Counted from the stretch's first letter, positions 1 through 5,462 are shown. The stretch: 7,719 nucleotides of DNA from Prevotellaceae bacterium UBA1720 (GCA_002317475.1 DCIS01000110.1:1-7719); one strand, 5' to 3'. Program-made: numbers and translations. The notes: generated by a model not told the origin, from the letters alone.

Positions 1-1
1 T

Positions 2-991
2 GACTTCAGCGATGAGGAGAATGTGCGTCTGGCTACTGGTGGCTATCAGTACTACGTTGACAGTCGTGTACCTATCCAGTACGACCTCAATAACGCTGCT
101 GTTCGCCAGAAACTTTCGCTCACCCATCTGCCTGACAGTACCGTCTTTCTGCCCTTCCTGCGTCACACTCTTGATGAGGCCAGTTGTCTGAATCTCAACA
201 AAGTGACCACCCCTACTGTCCTGGGTGCCGACCTCAATAAAATGGCCTCCTTTGGCCTGACTTCAACCTCTACACCTTCTTACTCCCCCTCGGGGGTTGG
301 GGCTGCCGTCTACCTCGACGAGGAGGCACTCATCTGGAGTCTGATGAAGAGCGTTGGTGACACCTTATACTATAATACTAGTCTTGGAGAGCATACCCCC
401 GTGCTGATTGCCGGTACTTATCCCACAGGTCTCTTCCATGGCTCTGCCATCATGTCCCGTGAGGATTTCCGACGTCTGTGGCCTAACGAGAGTGGTGTTG
501 AGGTCTTGCTGATGAGGTCATCCCAACCTGATGAGGCTGCCGAGGTGCTTTCGCTGGCTTTGAACGAGTACGGACTCACCCTGCAGACTGTCGAGGAGCG
601 TCTACAGATGTTCTTTGAGGTCACCGAGACTTACCTCATCATCTTCCTCACCCTGGGCGGTCTGGGATTGCTGTTGGGCATCTTCAGTCTCTTTATCATT
701 GTGCGCAAGAATCTCACGGCTGGGCAAACTACCATACAGCAGTACCGTGCCTTGGGTTTCTCTCACGCCTTGATACGCCAACTCCTGTTGCGTGAGAATC
801 TCGTCACCCCGCTCTATGCCATCCTCGTAGGCACAGTGGGGTCAGTTATCAGTATCAGTGCTAATGTCACGGGGGCAGGTCTCTCTACCATCCTCCTGGC
901 ACTCATCTGCGTCCTTTTGCTCTCTGTTTCTGTCTATTACGGCGTGAAATTTATTATAGATAATAAACCAAACGAGTATAACTGTATCTAA
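2..991 (+). CDS. FtsX/MacB-type ABC transporter permease, C-terminal part (5' end outside window)
   Basis: The reading frame is open from the window edge (codons start at base 2), so the true start lies upstream and about 329 C-terminal residues are visible. The first ~200 residues look like the extracytoplasmic MacB-like periplasmic domain. Three hydrophobic segments follow, at about nt 631-705, 799-858 and 889-945, matching the last three helices of an FtsX domain. Between the first two is a cytoplasmic stretch with RALGFSHALIRQLLLREN, typical of FtsX permeases in which this loop contacts the ATPase. The family works as a dimer with an ATP-binding subunit in mechanotransmission or lipoprotein/peptide export; the substrate cannot be read here. 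The GTG at 23 is not a credible start because the frame continues upstream with similar composition. The next gene begins 34 bp downstream on the same strand, so the two are probably cotranscribed. Confidence 0.85.
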   Translation, partial: DFSDEENVRLATGGYQYYVDSRVPIQYDLNNAAVRQKLSLTHLPDSTVFLPFLRHTLDEASCLNLNKVTTPTVLGADLNKMASFGLTSTSTPSYSPSGVGAAVYLDEEALIWSLMKSVGDTLYYNTSLGEHTPVLIAGTYPTGLFHGSAIMSREDFRRLWPNESGVEVLLMRSSQPDEAAEVLSLALNEYGLTLQTVEERLQMFFEVTETYLIIFLTLGGLGLLLGIFSLFIIVRKNLTAGQTTIQQYRALGFSHALIRQLLLRENLVTPLYAILVGTVGSVISISANVTGAGLSTILLALICVLLLSVSVYYGVKFIIDNKPNEYNCI

Positions 992-1025
992 ATTAACAAA
1001 TTACATAACAATTATCAAAACGCGT

Positions 1026-2291
1026 ATGAACAAGAAGTTTTTCACGTTGCTGCTTGGCAGCATGATGGCAGCCAGCGCTATGGCACAGGTTACACCCTAC
1101 GGATGGCGTGGTCCACAGCACAATGGTTACTATCCCGACAAGGGTCTGCTCAAGGAATGGCCCGCTGAGGGTCCTGAGATGGTCTTTGAGACCAGTGATG
1201 CGGGTAAGGGTTATTCATCACCCCTCGTTGTGGGCGACAAGGTGTATATCACCGGACTGAGCGAGGATGAGAACGAGGAGGTTTTCTCTTGCTACAACCT
1301 CAAGGGCGAGAAGCAGTACACCGTAGCTTACGGCAAGCCCTGGAAGCAGTCTTTCCCCGAGACACGTACCACCCCTGCCATTGCTGACGGCAAGGCTTAC
1401 GTCATCAGTGGTATGGGCGAGATTGTCTGCCTTGACGTCAAGGATGGCAAGATCCTCTGGAAGGTAGATGGCGGTACCAAGTACGAGCGCAAGCCCGGTA
1501 TGTGGGGTACCTCCGAGTGCCCTCTCGTTTACGACGACAAGGTTATCTACACCCCTTGTGGCGATCAGACTACCATGGTGGCCCTCAACAAGAACACCGG
1601 TGAGGAGATCTGGAAGTCAAAGCCTCTGGGCGATAAGTCCGGCTATGTTTCTCCCATCATGATCGAGTATAAAGGCAAGCGTCAGATTGTAGGCTCAACC
1701 TGTCAGACTGCTATTGGTGTGAATCCCGAGACTGGCGATATCGAATGGACTTTCGATGATTGGGGACCCAAGCATCAGGGTCGCCAGGGACGTGACAACA
1801 TTGCCCCCAACTCTGCCCTCTACCAGGACGGTAAGATCTTCTTCTGCCACGGTTATGACATCAATGGTTTCCAGCTTCAGTTGGCTGACGACCTGAAGAG
1901 CGTCACCTGCACCTGGCGTACCGAGACCCTCGACACCCACCATGGTGGCTACGTCCTGGTCAATGGCAAGATCTTTGGTTCGAACTGGATCAACAACAAT
2001 GATGGCAACTGGTGCTGCGTAGACTGGGAGACCGGTAAGACCGACTATGAGGAGAAATGGACTGGTGGTGCTGGCAAGGGTAGCACTATTGCTGCTGACG
2101 GCAAGGTCTACATCTTCGACGAGCGTCGTGGCTATGTAGGTCTCGTCAATCCTACGCCCGAGAAGTTCGATGTAGTCAGCAAGTTCCGTGTAGCCAAGGG
2201 CAGCGGTGCCTACTGGTCACACATGCACATCAACGACGGTATCCTCTACCTCCGTCATGGTGAGTATTTCGCAGCATACAAGATCAAGTAA
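1026..2291 (+). CDS. Secreted PQQ-type beta-propeller repeat protein (BamB-like fold)
   Basis: This 421-residue protein has a Sec signal peptide: basic MNKK, hydrophobic core at 5-17, and an AMA|Q cleavage site after residue 20. It lacks a twin-arginine motif and a lipobox, so it should be a soluble periplasmic or secreted protein. The mature part is an eight-bladed-type quinoprotein propeller fold, shown by repeated tryptophan-docking motifs: LDVKDGKILW (136-145), LNKNTGEEIW (187-196), VNPETGDIEW (232-241) and VDWETGKTDYEEKW (332-345). The N-terminal WRGPQHNG...LLKEWP pattern is common in PQQ-like proteins of Bacteroidetes and Planctomycetes. Nothing shows that it binds PQQ or is an enzyme; many members are scaffolds. 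Only 34 bp separates it from the upstream permease, no clear promoter is visible in that gap, and a strong terminator follows, so it is probably the last gene of that operon. Confidence 0.85.
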   Translation: MNKKFFTLLLGSMMAASAMAQVTPYGWRGPQHNGYYPDKGLLKEWPAEGPEMVFETSDAGKGYSSPLVVGDKVYITGLSEDENEEVFSCYNLKGEKQYTVAYGKPWKQSFPETRTTPAIADGKAYVISGMGEIVCLDVKDGKILWKVDGGTKYERKPGMWGTSECPLVYDDKVIYTPCGDQTTMVALNKNTGEEIWKSKPLGDKSGYVSPIMIEYKGKRQIVGSTCQTAIGVNPETGDIEWTFDDWGPKHQGRQGRDNIAPNSALYQDGKIFFCHGYDINGFQLQLADDLKSVTCTWRTETLDTHHGGYVLVNGKIFGSNWINNNDGNWCCVDWETGKTDYEEKWTGGAGKGSTIAADGKVYIFDERRGYVGLVNPTPEKFDVVSKFRVAKGSGAYWSHMHINDGILYLRHGEYFAAYKIK

Positions 2292-2320
2292 CCCCGTAAC
2301 ACACACACGAGACAACGAAA

Positions 2321-2355
2321 TAGGGAGGGCCACACGGATGGTCCTCCCTAACTTT
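2321..2355 (+). terminator. Intrinsic terminator after the beta-propeller gene
   Basis: A 12-bp stem pairs 2321-2332 with 2339-2350, with one G-U pair and a 6-nt loop, followed by ACTTTTTATA. It lies 30 bp after the stop codon. On the opposite strand the stem is not followed by a real T-run, so termination of the convergent gene here would be weaker. Confidence 0.85.
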
Positions 2356-2392
2356 TTATACTCGAGTCAGTATGTATTGCTTGCTTACTGGC

Positions 2393-2800
2393 TTACTGGC
2401 GAGGCATCATGCCACCACCGAAACCGCCGCCGTTCTGCATCATCTGCATCATACGCTTGCGCTGGTTCTCCTGCATTACGGTGTAGCGCTTGTACTGCTC
2501 CTCGGTCAGCACTTCCTTCAGCTTCTTGTTGAAAGCCTCCTGGCGCTTCTGCATAGCCTCCATATCGAAGCCGCCCATGCCCATGCCGCCACCGTTCTGC
2601 ATCTGCTTCATCATCTCCTGGCTCTGCTCGGTGTAGAGTGCCAATACCTTCTTGTACTGCTCCTCATTCAACTGGCAAGAATCCTTCAATGTGGTAGCCT
2701 GACGCTTTGCCATGTCCTCGGGATTAAACTGACCAAAACCCTGTGCAGATGCACAAATGCTTACGAATGCCAATGCAACGGCCATAAAAAACTTTTTCAT
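2393..2800 (-). CDS. Small secreted Met/Gly-rich protein, Spy/CpxP-like (LTxxQ-type), function unknown
   Basis: The 135-residue product has a signal peptide (KK then a hydrophobic stretch, ASA|Q cleavage after residue 19), giving a mature protein of about 116 residues. It is helical, charged and rich in Met, Gln and Lys, and contains LTEEQYKRY (98-106), which resembles the LTxxQ motif of the Spy/CpxP periplasmic chaperone group; similar small Bacteroidetes proteins are usually annotated only as domains of unknown function. The protein is an internal duplication: KRQ...EEQYK...MQNGGG occurs at 32-72 and again at 85-126, with the EEQYK-to-MQNGGG spacing identical in both. Each copy ends in a Gly/Met-rich linker. 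A chaperone or metal-responsive role is conceivable but not shown. The gene converges on the propeller gene. Its stop codon lies inside an 8-bp tandem duplication (CTTACTGG twice, 2384-2399). No convincing promoter motif was found upstream. Confidence 0.75.
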   Translation of the reverse strand: MKKFFMAVALAFVSICASAQGFGQFNPEDMAKRQATTLKDSCQLNEEQYKKVLALYTEQSQEMMKQMQNGGGMGMGGFDMEAMQKRQEAFNKKLKEVLTEEQYKRYTVMQENQRKRMMQMMQNGGGFGGGMMPRQ

Positions 2801-2924
2801 AACACTAAATAGATTAATAGGTTAATATAAATTTATGTAAACTGTCTCAACTGTCTTGAACGATCCGTTTCCTTTCTCGTCCTTTATTAGGACACATCCA
2901 CTGACGAATAGTTTAATGTATATT

Positions 2925-2966
2925 TTTTAACTCTTAATTTTTAACTTTTAACTTTTAATTCTTAGA
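2925..2966. repeat. Degenerate heptamer tandem array, unit TTTTAAC
   Basis: Six consecutive 7-bp units can be read: TTTTAAC, TCTTAAT, TTTTAAC, TTTTAAC, TTTTAAT, TCTTAGA. The period is strict and there are no indels. It ends 8 bp before the first copy of the 40-bp transposase-associated repeat. Confidence 0.75.
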
Positions 2967-2974
2967 AAATACGT

Positions 2975-3014
2975 GTGTCCATTTTTCACTGAAATAATTG
3001 AAATTGTTGAAATG
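2975..3014 (+). repeat. RAYT-associated 40-bp repeat, copy 1
   Basis: This copy is 38/40 identical to 4804-4843 in the same orientation; the only differences are two adjacent bases (TT versus AA after GTGTCCA). It contains the small inverted repeat TTTCA-C-TGAAA and then three 9-bp-spaced TGAAAT units. It lies about 95 bp beyond the stop codon of the transposase gene. Confidence 0.9.
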
Positions 3015-3088
3015 GTCATAAAAGGTGGCGGGAGATGTCCAAAAGGGAGTACATGTATTATAAGAAGCCATTTGCTTAAACATTATAA

Positions 3089-3114
3089 AGATAAATTTGA
3101 TTATATATTTATCT
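3089..3114 (-). terminator. Possible weak hairpin at the end of the transposase gene
   Basis: An 8-bp inverted repeat (AGATAAAT at 3089-3096 and ATTTATCT at 3107-3114) with a 10-nt loop overlaps the stop codon of the minus-strand gene. It is AT-only apart from one G-C pair, and the T-run downstream is poor, so terminator activity is doubtful. Confidence 0.25.
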
Positions 3115-4368
3115 GTTCCACGTCTTCCACCAGTCATCCTCCTGTCCGCTGATGACACGCGCCAGTTCGTTCATCACCAGGCACATCTCGCGAGAGATGG
3201 TGGCTGCCTTCTTCTCTCCATCCTTGGCAGGGGTGTCCTTCAGATAGAGATACGTCCAAGGCGAAATCTGACAAAGCCTGTCCTCTGCCAATGCATAGAA
3301 AGCCTTGCCTGTGCCCTTATATCTATCCGAGTACCCATTATCCGTAATCTCTATGAATGGCAAGCCTTCCACCATCAGTTGCTGCTTGATGTCGCGCTCC
3401 TTCTGCGAGATGAAAGCACTCACTATGATCCACTCCTTCCGTGCAGCATCCATCACCGCCTCCTTCTTCTCCTCAAAGCGTCCCACGTCAGCACTATGAC
3501 ACACCAACGGCAGTTTCTTCTGGCTATACAGCAACGCCTTATTGCCTATGTGGTCAAGGGCAATGCCATGGGTGTCCGTTATCAGGCGTGCCCTGACTTT
3601 GTCCTGTGCGGCCTTACATCTCTCCGCGTTATATCTGAACGTCCTATCAACGGCAATGGCCTGCATGCACCTCTCCGCCGTCCAGTTCTTGGAATGCTGG
3701 TGCCTATACTTACGGAAGCACTCATGGTGGTCGCCCTGTATCAGGCGCTTCTTCGCTTGGTCGCGGATATAAGCCCGCTTTACCTCCACCTGCTCCGGGG
3801 TGATAGGCTCCACATCGTTATAGCCATGAACGAAGAGCGCCGGGCCTATGAGCGAGTGGGTGTGATCGCGGTCTCTGTCTGGTGTTAATTTCGCGTACGC
3901 GACTTTTCCTCCTTCTTGCTTTGCCTTTACCTTCTCATCTCTGTTCTTGCGCCATTCTATGCCCAGCGTGTCCCAATAGGCATGGCTGCATCCGCTCATG
4001 AAGCCGCTTATCAAGCTGCCAAGATGCCGCCTGTTATTAGGGAGAAGGTGAACGAGCCCGTGAAAATGCTCAGGCATTGCTTCGCATAGGTCTATCTCTA
4101 CCGTTTTGCAGACCTCTGCCATCCTCTTCCACGCCTCCAGCACGCCTTTGCCAACTTCCGTGTATACGCACCTTGGTGCCCCCGGCTCGTCTTGAGCCTT
4201 TGCTACATCCCCCTCGCACCAGCTGAGCACAGGCACCTCGTCCCTCGTGTTCAATGTCACGAAGAACCAGCCGTGGTAGTAATCCACATTAGGATCACGC
4301 CGCAGACCTTCAGGCGTTTCCGCCTCCTTCTGTCTTATCTTTGCTATGCGCTCTGGGGTGTATGCCAT
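3109..4368 (-). CDS. RAYT-type HUH/Y1 transposase with a probable C-terminal DprA/SLOG-like domain
   Basis: This is a 419-residue protein. Residues ~28-215 match the Y1/REP-associated tyrosine transposase pattern: DYYHGWFFVTLN at 29-40, the metal-binding HUH motif in AMPEHFHGLVHL (His101, His103), then LGSLISGFMSGCSHAYW, a region resembling the WqrgYyD block (FVHGYND, 179-185), and AYIRDQAKKRL (199-209) carrying the candidate nucleophile Tyr200. These enzymes cut and join single-stranded DNA at REP hairpins. The HUH-Tyr spacing is longer than in short RAYTs. Residues ~263-410 are not part of a usual RAYT: IGNKALL, KLPLVCHS, IIVSAFISQKERDI, EGLPFIEI, RLCQISPW and SREMCLVMNEL follow the order of motifs in DprA/Smf-like Rossmann proteins. 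The start is fixed by an in-frame TAA two codons upstream. The gene stands alone, with its own promoter about 190 bp upstream and repeat copies on both sides. The transposase call is firm; the C-terminal call is tentative. Confidence 0.75.
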   Translation of the reverse strand: MAYTPERIAKIRQKEAETPEGLRRDPNVDYYHGWFFVTLNTRDEVPVLSWCEGDVAKAQDEPGAPRCVYTEVGKGVLEAWKRMAEVCKTVEIDLCEAMPEHFHGLVHLLPNNRRHLGSLISGFMSGCSHAYWDTLGIEWRKNRDEKVKAKQEGGKVAYAKLTPDRDRDHTHSLIGPALFVHGYNDVEPITPEQVEVKRAYIRDQAKKRLIQGDHHECFRKYRHQHSKNWTAERCMQAIAVDRTFRYNAERCKAAQDKVRARLITDTHGIALDHIGNKALLYSQKKLPLVCHSADVGRFEEKKEAVMDAARKEWIIVSAFISQKERDIKQQLMVEGLPFIEITDNGYSDRYKGTGKAFYALAEDRLCQISPWTYLYLKDTPAKDGEKKAATISREMCLVMNELARVISGQEDDWWKTWNR

Positions 4369-4385
4369 AAGTTACGGGGTTTGAT

Positions 4386-4516
4386 TCAATGCTTATTTTC
4401 GGCGTATTTCTTGTCCCTGAAACACAGCGTTACCATCAAGCCGTATCACCCACATCCATCTTGAAGTGGCTCTTGTCTTCCTCTATCCACAGACCCACGT
4501 TTTGGGTCATCAGCAT
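4386..4516 (-). other. Two overlapping mini-ORFs in the transposase leader (26 and 16 codons)
   Basis: On the minus strand an ORF of 26 codons runs 4516-4436 (starting MLMTQNVGLW, ending DVGDTA), and its TGA overlaps the ATG of a 16-codon ORF at 4436-4386 (MVTLCFRDKKYAENKH) as TGATG. The second stops 17 nt before the transposase start. Neither is in frame with the transposase. They could be leader peptides, a remnant of a frameshifted small gene, or chance. Confidence 0.25.
4492..4508 (-). promoter_or_regulatory. Hairpin in the transposase 5' leader
   Basis: GACCCA (4492-4497) and TGGGTC (4503-4508) form a perfect 6-bp inverted repeat with a 5-nt loop. It lies about 45 nt into the leader predicted from the upstream promoter and inside the first mini-ORF. 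No T-run follows, so it is not a standard terminator. Confidence 0.35.
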
Positions 4517-4556
4517 GGTAACACACGTTCTGCCATACCTATATTCGTTTTCGGCA

Positions 4557-4588
4557 CAAAAGTATTGAAATAAAACGTATTACGCAAG
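4557..4588 (-). promoter_or_regulatory. Bacteroidetes-type promoter of the transposase gene
   Basis: Read on the minus strand, a -33 CTTG (4588-4585) and a -7 TACTTTTG (4564-4557) are separated by 20 bp, matching the Bacteroidetes sigma-ABfr consensus TTTG/TANNTTTG. Transcription would start near 4550, giving a leader of about 180 nt before the gene at 4368. Confidence 0.6.
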
Positions 4589-4666
4589 GTTTATGGAATA
4601 TATTTTCTGTCGTTCCCGCTATTTTTTACTTTGTTTTCTATCATCCCCCGGTTTTGTATCTATATA

Positions 4667-4695
4667 CTGTCATTTCAACAATTTCAATTATTTCA
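4667..4695 (-). repeat. RAYT-associated repeat, copy 2 (inverted, core only)
   Basis: These 29 bp are the exact reverse complement of 4819-4847, covering the three TGAAATnnT units plus GACAG-side bases. The 5' GTGTCCA and TTTCAC part found in copies 1 and 3 is absent here. Confidence 0.9.
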
Positions 4696-4746
4696 CTCAA
4701 AAAGATGCACGCACACTTGCCATGCTCTGAGAGTTGGGCATTAGAT

Positions 4747-4782
4747 TCTAATATTATATTTATATATAAATATAATATTAGA
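4747..4782. repeat. Perfect 36-bp AT palindrome
   Basis: The left half 4747-4764 is the exact reverse complement of 4765-4782. The only G-C pair is near the tips (C4748/G4781); all else is A/T. As it has no loop bases it is suited to cruciform extrusion. No T-run follows, so I do not call it a terminator. Confidence 0.9.
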
Positions 4783-4803
4783 CCCTGTTCTCACTATACT
4801 GTC

Positions 4804-4847
4804 GTGTCCAAATTTCACTGAAATAATTGAAATTGTTGAAATGACAG
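4804..4847 (+). repeat. RAYT-associated repeat, copy 3
   Basis: This copy contains the full 40-bp unit (4804-4843, 38/40 identical to copy 1) plus four bases (ACAG) shared with the inverted copy 2. The internal order is GTGTCCA, the mini-palindrome ATTTCA-C-TGAAAT, then three TGAAAT units at 9-bp spacing. Confidence 0.9.
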
Positions 4848-5064
4848 CAAATTAGAGACACAAAACCGGGGTATTCTGAAACCCAAAAGAAAAATTACAG
4901 GCAGACAGAAGTGGCTAATCTACAGATATTTAGGTATACCATAATTGTCTATAATGGATAAGAAAACGGACAAGTGCGGAGCCGTAACAGTATAACTGTA
5001 TAGAAGCGCTTCTGAAAACAAGCATCTGTTAAGGCAAGCACTTTCGAAAAGACGTAGACGGAAC

Positions 5065-5173
5065 GCGTGTTTTCTTCGTACATCCTTCGTACAGCCTACG
5101 TATAGCGTACGTATGCATACGGTGTTTGTACGGTGTTTGTACGGTGTAGATACGATGTCTCTACGTGAACTAA
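5065..5173. repeat. Degenerate tandem array with 11-bp period, CG-anchored
   Basis: CG dinucleotides occur at 5066, 5077, 5088, 5099, 5110, 5120, 5131, 5142, 5153 and 5164, every step 11 bp except one of 10. Two neighbouring units are identical (ACGGTGTTTGT at 5119-5129 and 5130-5140); others include TCGTACATCCT, TCGTACAGCCT and ACGATGTCTCT. About ten units can be read. Confidence 0.75.
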
Positions 5174-5177
5174 TACT

Positions 5178-5226
5178 GAAACAAGAAACCAGAAACGAGG
5201 AACGAGAAATGAACAGTGACAAATGA
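5178..5226. repeat. Degenerate heptamer tandem array, unit GAAACGA
   Basis: Seven 7-bp units in register: GAAACAA, GAAACCA, GAAACGA, GGAACGA, GAAATGA, ACAGTGA, CAAATGA. The first five are close; the last two are diverged. It starts 4 bp after the 11-bp-period array ends. Confidence 0.65.
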
Positions 5227-5308
5227 CACCCCCCCGGAGGAATCAGGAGTTGATTATGGCACCAAATGGGAGGAAACGAAAATAATTTTGTAAGATTATG
5301 CAGAAAAG

Positions 5309-5340
5309 TTTGGCAGTTTCATAAAAATGACGTACCTTTG
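5309..5340 (+). promoter_or_regulatory. Bacteroidetes-type promoter of tRNA-Leu
   Basis: TTTG (5309-5312) and TACCTTTG (5333-5340) are separated by 20 bp, a close match to the -33/-7 consensus of the Bacteroidetes primary sigma factor. The -7 box ends 24 bp before the mature tRNA 5' end. Confidence 0.8.
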
Positions 5341-5364
5341 CACCCGCAACGCTGAAAAGCAAAC

Positions 5365-5449
5365 GCCCAGATGGCGGAATTGGTAGACGCGTTGGTCTCA
5401 AACACCAATGCCGCAAGGCGTGCCGGTTCGATCCCGGCTCTGGGTACCA
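5365..5449 (+). tRNA. tRNA-Leu (anticodon CAA), CCA encoded
   Basis: A full class II cloverleaf folds: acceptor GCCCAGA/TCTGGGT (first pair G-U), D-arm with TTGGTAGA, anticodon stem TTGGT/ACCAA with loop CTCAAAC (anticodon CAA at 5399-5401, reading UUG), a variable arm TGCCGCAAGGCGT, and T-arm GCCGG-TTCGATC-CCGGC. The long variable arm fits Leu. Discriminator A5446 is followed by genomic CCA. It is a single tRNA with its own promoter and terminator. Confidence 0.96.
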
Positions 5450-5462
5450 AAAAGTTGCAAAG

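Larger units (their letters stand above)
2801..3108. other. Intergenic region, 308 bp, no gene
   Basis: This AT-rich spacer lies between the Spy-like gene and the 3' end of the transposase gene. It holds a heptamer array (2925-2966), one copy of the RAYT-associated repeat (2975-3014) and a weak hairpin at the 3' end of the transposase gene. No open frame of credible composition was seen. Bases 2801-2860 should contain the promoter of the Spy-like gene, but no TAnnTTTG match is present there. Confidence 0.7.
2975..4871. mobile_element. Putative RAYT transposase unit with its flanking REP/BIME-like repeats
   Basis: A HUH/Y1-type transposase gene is bracketed by near-identical 40-bp direct repeats, with a third, inverted copy on the promoter side. 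This is the arrangement known for rayT (tnpA_REP) genes and REP sequences in gamma-proteobacteria. The limits given are the outermost related repeat sequences. No target-site duplication, passenger gene or second recombinase was found, so the unit may be a resident, domesticated locus rather than an actively moving element. The link between protein and repeats is inferred from placement. Confidence 0.45.
4646..4871. repeat. Nested inverted repeat (BIME-like), 226 bp
   Basis: The outer arms are CCCCGGTTTTGT (4646-4657) and its exact complement at 4860-4871. The inner arms are the 29-bp repeat cores at 4667-4695 (minus) and 4819-4847 (plus), exact reverse complements. Near the centre is a perfect 36-bp palindrome (4747-4782). 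The three symmetric layers are centred within about 8 bp of each other, so either single strand could fold into a long interrupted hairpin. Confidence 0.8.
4369..5308. other. Non-coding, repeat-rich region of about 0.94 kb
   Basis: No credible protein gene was found between the transposase start and the tRNA promoter. The region holds, in order, the transposase 5' leader with two tiny ORFs, its promoter, the nested inverted repeat 4646-4871, two short palindromes (ACAGT-ATA-ACTGT at 4987-4999 and AGAAGCGCTTCT at 5002-5013), an 11-bp-period array, a heptamer array and a C7 run at 5228-5234. Bases 4872-4986 show nothing I can name. Confidence 0.6.

Noticed and set aside
2206..2812. Plus-strand ORFs of 108 and 146 codons
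   Set aside because: They are antisense to the Spy-like gene and its terminator; their His/Leu-rich product reflects the complement of Met/Gln codons.
3097..3888. Plus-strand ORF of 263 codons
   Set aside because: It lies wholly antisense to the transposase gene, lacks any recognisable motif and is explained as a mirror frame of a real coding region.
4667..4847. CRISPR-like array
   Set aside because: Only two core copies here, in opposite orientation, with a palindrome rather than unique spacers between them and no cas genes.
4920..5222. Minus-strand ORF of 100 codons
   Set aside because: It runs through the 11-bp and 7-bp repeat arrays, has an unlikely Ser/Cys/Arg-rich composition, no domain and no promoter.
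5228..5234. C7 run as a phase-variation tract
   Set aside because: It lies 75 bp before the tRNA promoter and in no gene; nothing would be switched by a change in its length.
5365..5449. tRNA-Leu as an integration site for the repeat island
   Set aside because: No copy of the tRNA 3' end was found elsewhere in the window, no integrase is present, and the island lies upstream of the tRNA 5' end.
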